A stretch of 19,163 bases of DNA. It comes from an uncultured bacterium (GTDB lineage: Bacteria; Actinomycetota; Actinomycetes; S36-B12). Made by a program: the position numbers and the translations under genes. The notes beneath the pieces were generated by a model, which was not told where the DNA came from, searched no databases, and saw only the letters and a program-made list of their open reading frames with translations. The number at the start of each line of letters is the position of its first letter. Position 1 is the first letter of the stretch. Below are positions 5,979 to 13,669 of the stretch, in pieces. Location of the stretch: positions 1-19,163 of the forward strand of contig CAJAKT010000128.1 of the NCBI GenBank assembly GCA_903940375.1. Reading direction: 5' to 3'.

Positions 5979-6368
5979 TCAGCGCGCGTGGTGGCGATAG
6001 CCCCGGGTCGTCTGCACGTCGCGGATCTCGTCCTCCGAGACGCGGTACTTCTCGGCCGTCCAACTGAGGAGGTGCTCGTAAGCGTTCGACTCATCCAGGA
6101 CCGTGAGCGCTGCCCAGTCGCGCGGGTTGGAGCTCCGCTGCGCACGGACAACAGCATGCCGCCAGGCCTGCTCGTGCGCATACGCGAGGACGGAACTATT
6201 GATGAGCTTCGGTCGCACGGATGCCGTGTCATCGGCTTCGAACTGCTGCGAGCGTCCCTCCTGAACGAAGGAGTCGATGTACTGCTTGTACCAGTACTCG
6301 ACCTGGCGAATGGCATCCGCGGCCTGCCCACCGGTGTTCGTCGTCCCGCCTCCCGCACGCAGACTCAT
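5979..6368 (-). CDS. Hypothetical protein, 129 aa
   Basis: I do not recognise this protein. The ATG at 6368 gives 129 residues: a Gly/Thr-rich start (AGGGTTNTGG), then a mostly helical, charged and aromatic sequence with QVEYWYKQYIDSF, HEQAWRHAVVRAQ, NAYEHLLSWTAEKY and a basic end RGYRHHAR. No membrane segment, signal peptide, Cys pair or known catalytic motif is visible, so it is probably a small soluble cytoplasmic protein. Third-position G/C use and coherent amino-acid composition support coding. The frame is open further, to 6575, but that would overlap the divergent oxidoreductase, and composition there turns Arg/Thr/Pro-rich, so the shorter start is chosen. The binding site before the ATG is weak. 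It lies just upstream of tRNA-Lys on the same strand. Confidence 0.65.
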   Translation of the reverse strand: MSLRAGGGTTNTGGQAADAIRQVEYWYKQYIDSFVQEGRSQQFEADDTASVRPKLINSSVLAYAHEQAWRHAVVRAQRSSNPRDWAALTVLDESNAYEHLLSWTAEKYRVSEDEIRDVQTTRGYRHHAR

Positions 6369-6429
6369 ATGACTGAGTCTGCCCCGAAGAGCGGCCTTTG
6401 GAAAGTCACGACGCGCCTGTCTCCCGCTG

Positions 6430-6450
6430 GCCGGCAGTATCATCGCCGGC
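6430..6450 (+). promoter_or_regulatory. Candidate -10 box flanked by GCCGGC repeats before iolG-like gene
   Basis: TATCAT (6438-6443) fits a -10 box and ends 7 nt before the ATG at 6451, so the transcript may be leaderless; no ribosome binding site is seen. GCCGGC occurs on both sides (6430-6435 and 6445-6450), making a 21-nt symmetrical site over the -10, which could be an operator. No clear -35 box is present. Confidence 0.35.
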
Positions 6451-7458
6451 ATGACAGCCGTTGTGCGCGTGGGTGTTGCCGGGGTTGGCCGGATCGGGCG
6501 GATGCATGCTTCGATTCTCGAGCGGCAGACTCCGCGGGCAACAGTCGTGGCAGTTGCTGATGCCTTCGAAGACACGGCAGCGACGGTTGCTGCCGAACTT
6601 CAGGTGCGCTCGATGTCGGTTGACGAGCTCATCGCCTCACCGGGCATCGACGCGATCGCCATCTGCACGCCGAGTGATACGCACACCGACCTGATCGTGG
6701 CCGCGGCAGCGGCGGGCAAGGCTGTCTTCTGCGAGAAGCCGGTGAGCACCGACCTTGCTGAGGTCGATCGAGCACTGTCGGCCGTCGAGCGAAGTGGCAT
6801 CCCCTTCATGGTGGGCTTCAATCGCCGCTTCGACCCGGGCCATCGCTCGGTGCACCACGCGGTCCAGTCCGGAGCCGTGGGCGATGTCCAGCTCGCGCGC
6901 ATCACGAGCCGCGATCCGGCTCTCCCGCCCCCCGGCTACGTGGAGGGGAGTGGCGGCATCTTCGTCGATATGACCATCCATGACTTCGACATGGCGAGGT
7001 ACGTCGTCGGCTCGCCCGTTGTCGAGGTATTCGCCAAGGGAGCCGTGCTGATCGACCCTGCCATCGGTGCGGCAGGCGACGTCGATACGGCTGTCGTCGT
7101 CCTGACCCACGCGAACGGAGCCATCACCACCATCGACAACAGTCGCCAGGCGGTCTACGGCTACGACCAGCGAGTCGAAGTCATGGGCAGCAAGGGCATG
7201 GCGACATCGGACAACGTCCTCAAGGACAACGGCCGGATCTTCACGTCGGAGGGTGTCCGGGGAGCCAATCTCCAGCACTTCTTCCTCGAGCGCTACCGAG
7301 AGTCATTCGTCAACGAGTGGCTGGCGTTCATCGACTATGTCGCTGACGGTGGCCCATCGCCGGTCCCCGGATCGGCCGGACGCGCGCCCGTCGTCATCGG
7401 GCAGGCCGCGTGGCAGTCCGTGCGTGAGGGCCGAGCGATTGCGATAGACGAGGGCTGA
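6451..7458 (+). CDS. iolG: Gfo/Idh/MocA family oxidoreductase, inositol 2-dehydrogenase-like
   Basis: A 335-residue NAD(P)-dependent dehydrogenase. The N-terminal Rossmann motif is GVGRIG (11-16). EKP at 95-97 supplies the catalytic Lys96. The segment GGIFVDMTIHDFDMARYV holds Asp173 and His177, the equivalents of the Asp/His pair in inositol dehydrogenase (Lys97, Asp172 and His176 in the Bacillus enzyme). Length and spacing match IolG, which oxidises myo-inositol to 2-keto-myo-inositol; related enzymes act on chiro-inositol or other sugars. No other inositol genes are next to it, so the substrate is an inference from motifs. It is transcribed divergently from the 129-aa gene with an 82-bp gap. 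Its stop abuts the stop of the convergent SGNH hydrolase with no bases between. Confidence 0.85.
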   Translation: MTAVVRVGVAGVGRIGRMHASILERQTPRATVVAVADAFEDTAATVAAELQVRSMSVDELIASPGIDAIAICTPSDTHTDLIVAAAAAGKAVFCEKPVSTDLAEVDRALSAVERSGIPFMVGFNRRFDPGHRSVHHAVQSGAVGDVQLARITSRDPALPPPGYVEGSGGIFVDMTIHDFDMARYVVGSPVVEVFAKGAVLIDPAIGAAGDVDTAVVVLTHANGAITTIDNSRQAVYGYDQRVEVMGSKGMATSDNVLKDNGRIFTSEGVRGANLQHFFLERYRESFVNEWLAFIDYVADGGPSPVPGSAGRAPVVIGQAAWQSVREGRAIAIDEG

Positions 7459-8964
7459 TCAGCCAGTCACTGCAGCGGAGATGGCGCGCCCCAGCACGGC
7501 CTGCCCGGCCGGGTTCGGATGGAAGGACGCGGACGTGAAGCCACTCAGTGCCGTGAAGGGGAAGACCCATGCGGTGTCGCCGGCGCACACCCCGTGTCCT
7601 TCAGGGGTGGAGCCTGATGCTGACCAGGCTCCGATGACGGGCTGCCAGCCGGGGATGCGGGCGCTGGCCGCCAGTTGCTGGTTCAGCGATCCGCTGGCGA
7701 CGGAGAGTGTGACGCTGCCACCGCGCGTCAGGGGATAGACGTAGGCGGCTGGCGGAGCGGGGTTCAGGATCGTCTCGCGGGCCCAGGCGAAGTCGCGCTG
7801 CGGGATCGTCAGGTAGGTGCACGGCTGGCCATCGGCGGCGCGGGTGATATCGGGGTAGAGCGAGGGAAGCACCCGGGCATTGGCGGAAAGTGGGATGCCC
7901 GGCACGGTGCGGCCATCGGTCAGCACGCAGGGTGCAGCGCCGAGGCAGGACGCGATTCGATCGAGACTGCCCGGCAGTGTGGCCGTCTTGGCCTGGACGC
8001 CGTCCTGCACGGTCGGATAGCTGCTCAGCGGCGCCGACGTCGCGCGCACGGTCGGGCAGTTCGCGTTGAGGGCGCACGTCGCGAGCAGCGAGGTGAAGCC
8101 GACATCGTTCCCTCCGATCGAGAGGAGGACGAGATCGGCGGCCCGGCCACCGAGGATCGCGGTTGCCTGCTCGATCTGGCTCGCGGACTGACGCGCGCCG
8201 ACCTGGGCACCGAGGATGCCGCGGTCGACGGTCGCACCGGAACAGGCGAGGAACACCAGGGTCACTGAGGTCGCAGGGGAGGACTTCTCCAGTGTCAGTG
8301 CGGCCTGCGCGGGTGCAGCGCGAGTGCTGCGGTGACACGCATCGTCGTCCCAGTAGGGCGTGAAGGTTCCTGCCTGCCTGAGCCACGCCTCGACATTGCG
8401 CGGATTGCCCTCGCCGGACGCGTAGGAGTCACCCAGCGCGACGACGAGAATATTCGACACTGTTGCGGGGATGACGATCTCGTCGCGGCGGCCGTGGCCG
8501 GCCACCTCGAGAACGAATGTGTACTCGGCCTCGGGCAGGAAGATCGTCTGCCGGCAGGCCTTGCGGGTGAGCGGTTTCCACGTGATGCGGGATACGACGG
8601 TGTCGGCCTGTCTGATCGTCCATCGGAACCGGTCGCCAGTCGAGGTGCAGGCGTTGAGGCTGACGGGGAACCCGCGAGGCGAGAGGTACCACGATGTCGT
8701 GCCGCTGATGAGGCGCTCGTTCGGCTGGGCAATGCGGTTGCCGGCGCCCACGAAGGTGGCGGCCGGCTGGAGTGAGAGCGCACCCCTGCGGGGCACGCCG
8801 CCGTCCCCGTCGATGAAACCGTCGCCGTTGGCGTCCTTGACCTGCGAGACCATCGACCACGAACCCTTGGCCCGCACGGAACCATCGGCGGAGGCGGTCT
8901 CGGCCGCTACGAGAGCGAGTGCGGTCATGGCTGCAACGGCAGTGAGGGCCACGAGTCTGCGCAC
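7459..8964 (-). CDS. Secreted SGNH/GDSL-type hydrolase
   Basis: A 501-residue exported esterase/lipase-like protein. Residues 1-27 form a signal peptide (MRRLVALTAVAAMTALALVA, then ETASA). Residues ~30-170 are a beta-rich N-terminal domain with an EF-hand-like DANGDGFIDGD loop (44-54). The SGNH domain follows: GDSYASGEG with nucleophile Ser180, the Gly of FLACSGA, GGNDVGF with Asn286, and HPNPAGQ with catalytic His482. All four SGNH blocks are present. Such enzymes cleave ester bonds in lipids or polysaccharides outside the cell; the substrate is unknown. The GTG start at 8964 is chosen because it gives the signal peptide, and a TACTCT box lies 6 nt upstream. It converges on iolG with no gap and diverges from the membrane protein gene at 9021. 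Confidence 0.88.
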   Translation of the reverse strand: MRRLVALTAVAAMTALALVAAETASADGSVRAKGSWSMVSQVKDANGDGFIDGDGGVPRRGALSLQPAATFVGAGNRIAQPNERLISGTTSWYLSPRGFPVSLNACTSTGDRFRWTIRQADTVVSRITWKPLTRKACRQTIFLPEAEYTFVLEVAGHGRRDEIVIPATVSNILVVALGDSYASGEGNPRNVEAWLRQAGTFTPYWDDDACHRSTRAAPAQAALTLEKSSPATSVTLVFLACSGATVDRGILGAQVGARQSASQIEQATAILGGRAADLVLLSIGGNDVGFTSLLATCALNANCPTVRATSAPLSSYPTVQDGVQAKTATLPGSLDRIASCLGAAPCVLTDGRTVPGIPLSANARVLPSLYPDITRAADGQPCTYLTIPQRDFAWARETILNPAPPAAYVYPLTRGGSVTLSVASGSLNQQLAASARIPGWQPVIGAWSASGSTPEGHGVCAGDTAWVFPFTALSGFTSASFHPNPAGQAVLGRAISAAVTG

Positions 8965-8970
8965 TCGGCC

Positions 8971-8976
8971 AGAGTA
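8971..8976 (-). promoter_or_regulatory. Possible -10 element for a leaderless SGNH hydrolase gene
   Basis: On the minus strand TACTCT (TANNNT type) lies 6 nt before the GTG at 8964, where a transcript could begin at the start codon itself. No ribosome binding site is present. No convincing -35 box is seen. Confidence 0.35.
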
Positions 8977-9020
8977 CGTGCACGGAGTGTGGAATCCTCG
9001 TGCAGGGAGAGGGGGGTGAG

Positions 9021-9671
9021 ATGGTCAGGGCGCCGGACAGTCGTGCGAACATCCTTGCCGTCTGCCTGATTGTCGTCATCATCGTCGCTGTTCAGCTCGC
9101 GCTGCCGGGCTCGGTGACCATCGGCCCGCTGTGGCTGGTACCCCTCCTTGAATTGACAGGGATCCCGATCGTCCTGGTCCTGAGCAGGGCAGCAGGGGCA
9201 GATGCCCCCGGTGTCCGGCGGGTGATGAACGCGTACCTCGGCCTCCTCGTCGCGGCATGCGTCATGAATGCGCTTCTGCTGCTGGTGTCGATGCTTCAGG
9301 GGGACGACACCGACGGCGTGTACCTGCTGCTTGCGGGGTTCGGCGTGCTTGCGATCAACGTCCTGAGTTTCGGGCTGGTGTACTGGTGGCTCGATGGCGG
9401 CGGCCCCGTCAGTCGGATCGCCGGGCATGTCGGCAATCCCGACTTCCTGTTCCCTCAGCAGGCATCCGCGACGACATGGCAGCCGGGGCTGATCGACTAC
9501 CTGTTCACGGCCTATACGAACATCATTGCCTTCAGCCCGACCGACACGATGCCACTCACGCACCGGGTGAAGATCCTCTTCACGGTCCAGTCATCCACCG
9601 CTCTGCTGACGATCGTCATCACTCTGAGCCGAGCCATCAACCTGATCCCGGGTGCGAACGCGCCAGGGTAG
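9021..9671 (+). CDS. Multi-pass membrane protein of unknown function
   Basis: A 216-residue membrane protein with segments at about 11-29, 35-55, 70-91, 98-120 and 183-206. Between the fourth and fifth lies GLIDYLFTAYTNIIAFSPTDTMPLTHRVKIL. A short re-entrant stretch with F-S-P-T-D-T before the last helix resembles the pore-loop region of two-helix ion channels, but the selectivity sequence T-x-G-Y/F-G-D is absent. I recognise this as a family of uncharacterised bacterial membrane proteins; a channel role is only a guess. The ATG at 9021 is preferred because AGGGAGAGGGGGG stands just upstream. It diverges from the SGNH hydrolase gene by 56 bp and converges on the glycoside-hydrolase-like gene with a 12-bp gap. 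Confidence 0.75.
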   Translation: MVRAPDSRANILAVCLIVVIIVAVQLALPGSVTIGPLWLVPLLELTGIPIVLVLSRAAGADAPGVRRVMNAYLGLLVAACVMNALLLLVSMLQGDDTDGVYLLLAGFGVLAINVLSFGLVYWWLDGGGPVSRIAGHVGNPDFLFPQQASATTWQPGLIDYLFTAYTNIIAFSPTDTMPLTHRVKILFTVQSSTALLTIVITLSRAINLIPGANAPG

Positions 9672-9683
9672 GTCGCCGGCCGG

Positions 9684-11030
9684 CTAGGGAATGAGCCGCA
9701 CGGGTGTCTCCGTGAGGGTGAGTGGCCCGTCGATAGGGGTGCACTCGTTAGCGGTCGAGCACACCTGCGCGAAGCCGTCAGGAGCGGTCAGGGTGCCGCT
9801 CTCGTCATCGGCCCAGGCGACGATCGACGGGATCCCGTCGCGGTCGATCGGGCAGGAGCTGACGGATCCGTCATCGGTGCATCCCGTGGTCGTCGCGCCG
9901 ACAGCCCACTGCTCGACGATGCGAAGCCCCTGCACGCCACCGGAGTCATTTGTCAGCTGCAGGCCGAGAAGCGGGTACGGCTTGGGAGTCCAGATGTACC
10001 AGTACGTGCGGGCGATACCCAGCGACAGCGAGTCGAAGGCCGTCTGCACGACCCAGTCGCGTGCGGTGGCACCGGTGATGGCCAGATGCGGGTTCTCGGG
10101 GCCGGGTCCGGCCAGTCCGTAGTTCAGCTCGGTGTCCCAGACGGGGAGGTCTGGCGCGTTGGCTGCAGCCAGAGCGTCCGTGACCTGGGTGATGTAGGCC
10201 GCCCGTTCGTCGGTCGTGCCCTTGCTGGCGGGGTACATGTGCGCCGCGAACACGTCGATGGGCCAGTCCAGGGCGGCGAGCGCGGCCAGATAGCGGGTGA
10301 AGAAGCGCGTGAAGGCACCCTCCAGTCGGACCGTGGTGCTCGCCGCGACGACAGTCGCCTTCGGGTCGATGGTGTGGATGATGTCTGATGCGCGCTTGGT
10401 GAGGTCGGCCATCTGCTCGGGGGTGCCGTTCCAGAACATCGCGAGGCTGGCTTCATTCCAGATCTGGTACGAGCTGATCCGGCCCTTGTACCGGGTGACC
10501 ACGGCGCGGACGAAGGCGTCCCACGCACTCACGCTCTTCGGAGCGGAGGCGGCGCCGGGAACCGGGTAGTCACCGGGCTTGATGCGCTTGGCATTCCACG
10601 TCGGGGTCGAGCCCAGCACGAGCAGGATGTCCGTGACCTTGTGAGCCTCGGCGTTCTTCACGGACCGGTCCAAGAGCGCCCAGTTGTACTGGCCCTTGAC
10701 CGACTCGACCTGTGACCACGCGGTGCCGGCGTCCCACAGGCGCAGTGACCTGAATGGCACGTTGCTGTCGGGCCAGGCACCGTCCTGGACTCCGGCGACG
10801 TGCATTCCGGTGATGGTCGCGGGGATGCGAACCGCCGGACCGACGGCCGCTGTGGCGGACGGAGAGGGCGACGCCGATACCGAAGCCGATGGCATCGCGG
10901 AAACGGATGCGCTGGCGGCCGGGGATGGCGTGGTCGAAGGCTGGTCCGACGAGCTCGAACTGCAGCCGGCGAGCAGGACGGCCAGCGTTACGGCGGGGAC
11001 GAGGGCAGAGGCGAGATAGGGGCGGCGCAC
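9684..11030 (-). CDS. Lipoprotein with glycoside hydrolase clan A (GH39-like) domain
   Basis: A 448-residue predicted lipoprotein. The signal peptide ends in LLAGC (lipid-bearing Cys23), followed by a Ser/Pro/Ala linker to ~64 and then a TIM-barrel-like domain. The family's two glutamates are visible: acid/base Glu193 in YQIWNEAS, and nucleophile Glu301 in VWDTELNYG. FRSLRLWDAGTAW and FAAHMYP are further barrel strands. This pattern fits GH39 and related clan-A enzymes acting on beta-linked sugars; the substrate is not readable. A small C-terminal region with Cys pairs (TGCTDDGSVSSCP, VCSTANEC) may form disulfides. The start is GTG at 11030, with TAGGCT 6 nt upstream. The response regulator gene ends 28 bp upstream on the same strand, so read-through from the kinase-regulator pair is possible. 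Confidence 0.8.
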   Translation of the reverse strand: MRRPYLASALVPAVTLAVLLAGCSSSSSDQPSTTPSPAASASVSAMPSASVSASPSPSATAAVGPAVRIPATITGMHVAGVQDGAWPDSNVPFRSLRLWDAGTAWSQVESVKGQYNWALLDRSVKNAEAHKVTDILLVLGSTPTWNAKRIKPGDYPVPGAASAPKSVSAWDAFVRAVVTRYKGRISSYQIWNEASLAMFWNGTPEQMADLTKRASDIIHTIDPKATVVAASTTVRLEGAFTRFFTRYLAALAALDWPIDVFAAHMYPASKGTTDERAAYITQVTDALAAANAPDLPVWDTELNYGLAGPGPENPHLAITGATARDWVVQTAFDSLSLGIARTYWYIWTPKPYPLLGLQLTNDSGGVQGLRIVEQWAVGATTTGCTDDGSVSSCPIDRDGIPSIVAWADDESGTLTAPDGFAQVCSTANECTPIDGPLTLTETPVRLIP

Positions 11031-11036
11031 GTCAGC

Positions 11037-11042
11037 AGCCTA
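11037..11042 (-). promoter_or_regulatory. Possible -10 element for a leaderless glycosidase-like gene
   Basis: On the minus strand TAGGCT (TANNNT type) lies 6 nt before the GTG at 11030, with no ribosome binding site between. It has the same geometry as the SGNH gene. No -35 box is evident. If used, the gene would be expressed apart from the upstream regulator pair. Confidence 0.3.
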
Positions 11043-11058
11043 CGTCGGTGCCCTCGGG

Positions 11059-11445
11059 TCAGGCGGAGGTGTCCTGCCAGCCCAGCAGGTCAGCCACCTG
11101 TGTCGGGAGGGTCAAGGGATCGAAGGGCTTGCGCAGCACTCCCGCGACCGGCAGCGACCGAAGCCGGTCGACATCGCTCTCCACGACACCGGCAGTCAGG
11201 AAGATGACGGGGATGGCGAAGGCATTCGCGTCGGCGCGAATCTCGGCCAGGGTGGCGGGACCGTCCATGCCGGGCATCATGACGTCGAGAACGATGGCAT
11301 CGGGCAGGTCCTCAGTCAGGGCAGCGAGGCAAGCGGCCCCCGATTCAGCGGCGCGGACATCGTGCCCCCCGACCCGGGACAGACTCATGACGGCCAGGCG
11401 CCGTACGTCGTCATCGTCGTCGACGACGAGGATCTTCTTGCTCAT
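11059..11445 (-). CDS. Single-domain response regulator (receiver only)
   Basis: A 128-residue CheY-like receiver. The acidic pocket is DDDDD (9-13), the phosphorylated Asp is Asp53 in VLDVMMPGMDG, and Thr83 (FLTAG) and Lys105 (LRKPF) complete the active site. There is no DNA-binding or enzymatic output domain after residue ~120. It must therefore act by protein contact or as a phosphate shuttle. The ATG at 11445 overlaps the stop of the histidine kinase by 1 nt (TGATG), so the two are co-translated and are almost certainly cognate partners. The target is unknown. The next gene on the strand encodes a glycosidase-like lipoprotein. Confidence 0.93.
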   Translation of the reverse strand: MSKKILVVDDDDDVRRLAVMSLSRVGGHDVRAAESGAACLAALTEDLPDAIVLDVMMPGMDGPATLAEIRADANAFAIPVIFLTAGVVESDVDRLRSLPVAGVLRKPFDPLTLPTQVADLLGWQDTSA

Positions 11446-13556
11446 CAGGCCTCTCCGTCCGCAGTTGCCTGAATCGCCAGGGGCAGTACGACGGTGAAGG
11501 TGCTGCCTTCACCGAGTGTGCTCTCGACGTTGATTCGACCGCCGCTGCGGGTGACGATCTCACGTGCGATCGCGAGCCCGAGACCTGTTCCGCCCTCGCG
11601 GCGAGAGTCACCCGACTCCACCTGACCGAATCGGTCGAACACGGAATCAAGCTGGTCCGCCGGGATGCCGCGTCCGCTGTCGGTGACCGAGATGTGCACC
11701 GCACCCTCGACGCGAGTCGTCGTCACTGTCACTGATGACCCATTGTTGCTGAACTTGATGGCGTTGCCCAGCAAGTTGGTCAGCACCTGGACGAGCCGGT
11801 GGGGGTCGACGTGGACAGCGAGATCAGCATCGTCGTGGGTGCTCGAGACAACCAGCGTGACTTCGGCGGCAGTGGCGGCTCCGGTCATGCTGGAAACGGC
11901 TTGCTGAGCGAGCGTGGCTGCGCTCACATCGGCGGGAGCCAGCGGCATCCGTCCGGCATCGAGACGCTCGAGGTCGAGGATGTCATTGACAAGCTGCCCC
12001 AGGCGCTCGCTGTTGTTGACGGCCATCTCCATGAGTTCCTGCTGATCGTCGTTGAGCGGCCCCAGGATTCCGGAGTTGAGCATCTGCAGACTCCCCTTGA
12101 TCGATGTCAGGGGTGTCCTGAGCTCGTGGCTGACAACCGAAACGAACTGGGTCTTCAGCTGATCCACGGCCTGCCGTTCGGAAACATCACGGAACGACAG
12201 CACGGCTCCCGTCACGGTTGCGTCGACGAGCAGAGGCGAAGTGATCATCTCCACGGGGAAGGTGGTGCCATCGCGTCGGACGTAGACCTGATCAGGGATC
12301 AGGCCCGCGCTACCACTGCTGATCAGCTCGCGAACAGGGCAGTCATGCCAGGGAAAGGGCGTGCCATCGGGATGCTCGTGGTGTGCGATGTCGTGGAAGC
12401 GCCGGCCAAGGAGGTCGCTCTCGCGGCAGCGCAGCATGCGGCGGGCTGACAGGTTCGCGAAGAGGACGAAGCCATCGCGGTCGAGCCCGACGATGCCGTC
12501 ACCCGCCGAGTCCAGAACCAGCTCCGTAACCTGCCGCTGACGGTCGATAGCGGTGACGAGAATCTGGATCCGCATGACGGCAAGGATGATGACGGCGACA
12601 GCGGCGAGGGCCAGGAGCAGAGTGGGCTGACTGGCACTGTCCCACAGCCGGACGACCACAAGCGATGGGACAGCGATAACACCGATCGCGAGAATCGCCA
12701 GCCGTGTCGTGGTCACTCGTGAATCCGGGCGCTGTCGGGGACGGGCGAGCGACCCCGCGCTCGGCAGCGTCGCCGCTGCGGCCATGACCATAAGTGCTGC
12801 GACGTGGAGCGCATCGAGCCAGCCGTGCGTGACAGCCGCGCCGGGAATCACCAGGGTGACGTCGCGGATGACGTCGGCGGTCAGGGTGAATCCGAAGGAG
12901 ACGGCGAGGAGGGACATCGCTGGTTGAGGGCGTCCGCCACCGACGAGGAGCCAGATGAGGCCGCTCAGAACCGCGAGATCGAGGATGGGGTAGGCCGCGC
13001 CAACGGCGATGGCCCAGCCGTCTAGTCCCGGACTATCAAGCACTGGGACGATGAGGAAGAGCCCGAAGATGGATGCCGCAGCGACGGTGAGGATGGACGA
13101 GTCGATCCACGCTTCTCGGTCGCGTCCGGGGTTGAGCCGGTGGATGAGCAGGCCCAAGGCCGCGAAGACCGGGATGTAGGCGGCGAGGAACAGGAAGTCG
13201 GCTGGGGCGGGAAACGCCGTCTCGCCGCCGGCCGTCGGATCGTGGTACCCGAAAGGCCCGATCGCGACGAACGTCATGGCCTGGAACGCGAGCAGGAGCC
13301 ACCAGATTGAGCGCACGCTGCTGGGCATTGTCAGAGCGGCGCCGAACAGGAGTACGAGGGAGACGAGCGACGAGGACAGGAAGAGGAATTCCCACAGGGG
13401 TGATCCGTAGGGGAAGGCAATAAGACCGACGAGGGTGATGAAGCCGACTCCGACGCCCGGCAGCCACCACCGTGAGCGCGGCGGCTGGGTCTCGTCCGGC
13501 GGGTCGGTGCGTCGACGCGCCCGGTCAGCATTGCCACCGAACGACCAGAACTTCAT
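11445..13556 (-). CDS. Membrane sensor histidine kinase with PAS domain
   Basis: A 703-residue kinase. Residues ~33-333 hold about eight to ten hydrophobic segments, forming an integral-membrane sensor domain with little outside the membrane. A PAS domain spans ~344-458 (DSAGDGIVGLDRDGFVLFAN at its start, RDVSERQ at its end). The HisKA dimerisation helix carries His477 in SHELRTPLTSIKGS. The ATPase domain has the N-box with NLLGNAIKF, G1 DSGRGIP (626-632) and G2 GGTGLGLAI (655-663). All catalytic parts are present, so it should phosphorylate itself and then the co-translated receiver. The signal is unknown. The PAS insert RRFHDIAHHEHPDGTPFPWHDCPV has several His and one Cys, a pattern also seen in PAS domains of other kinases. 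It diverges from moeA across 113 bp. Confidence 0.92.
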   Translation of the reverse strand: MKFWSFGGNADRARRRTDPPDETQPPRSRWWLPGVGVGFITLVGLIAFPYGSPLWEFLFLSSSLVSLVLLFGAALTMPSSVRSIWWLLLAFQAMTFVAIGPFGYHDPTAGGETAFPAPADFLFLAAYIPVFAALGLLIHRLNPGRDREAWIDSSILTVAAASIFGLFLIVPVLDSPGLDGWAIAVGAAYPILDLAVLSGLIWLLVGGGRPQPAMSLLAVSFGFTLTADVIRDVTLVIPGAAVTHGWLDALHVAALMVMAAAATLPSAGSLARPRQRPDSRVTTTRLAILAIGVIAVPSLVVVRLWDSASQPTLLLALAAVAVIILAVMRIQILVTAIDRQRQVTELVLDSAGDGIVGLDRDGFVLFANLSARRMLRCRESDLLGRRFHDIAHHEHPDGTPFPWHDCPVRELISSGSAGLIPDQVYVRRDGTTFPVEMITSPLLVDATVTGAVLSFRDVSERQAVDQLKTQFVSVVSHELRTPLTSIKGSLQMLNSGILGPLNDDQQELMEMAVNNSERLGQLVNDILDLERLDAGRMPLAPADVSAATLAQQAVSSMTGAATAAEVTLVVSSTHDDADLAVHVDPHRLVQVLTNLLGNAIKFSNNGSSVTVTTTRVEGAVHISVTDSGRGIPADQLDSVFDRFGQVESGDSRREGGTGLGLAIAREIVTRSGGRINVESTLGEGSTFTVVLPLAIQATADGEA

Positions 13557-13669
13557 GGGGGCTGCCTCATCTGCTCAATGGCCCAGTGGGGCCCGCACGC
13601 TCACGGAATGCTACCGAGCACGCGGGCTAGGGTGCCGCTGAGACGCACGCAGGCAGGAGGGTTGCTCGG

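Noticed and set aside
13608..13633. Promoter boxes between the kinase gene and moeA (TAGCAT on minus, TAGGGT on plus)
   Set aside because: Both fit TANNNT, but neither has a -35 box or a spacing that makes it stand out from chance in this 113-bp gap.
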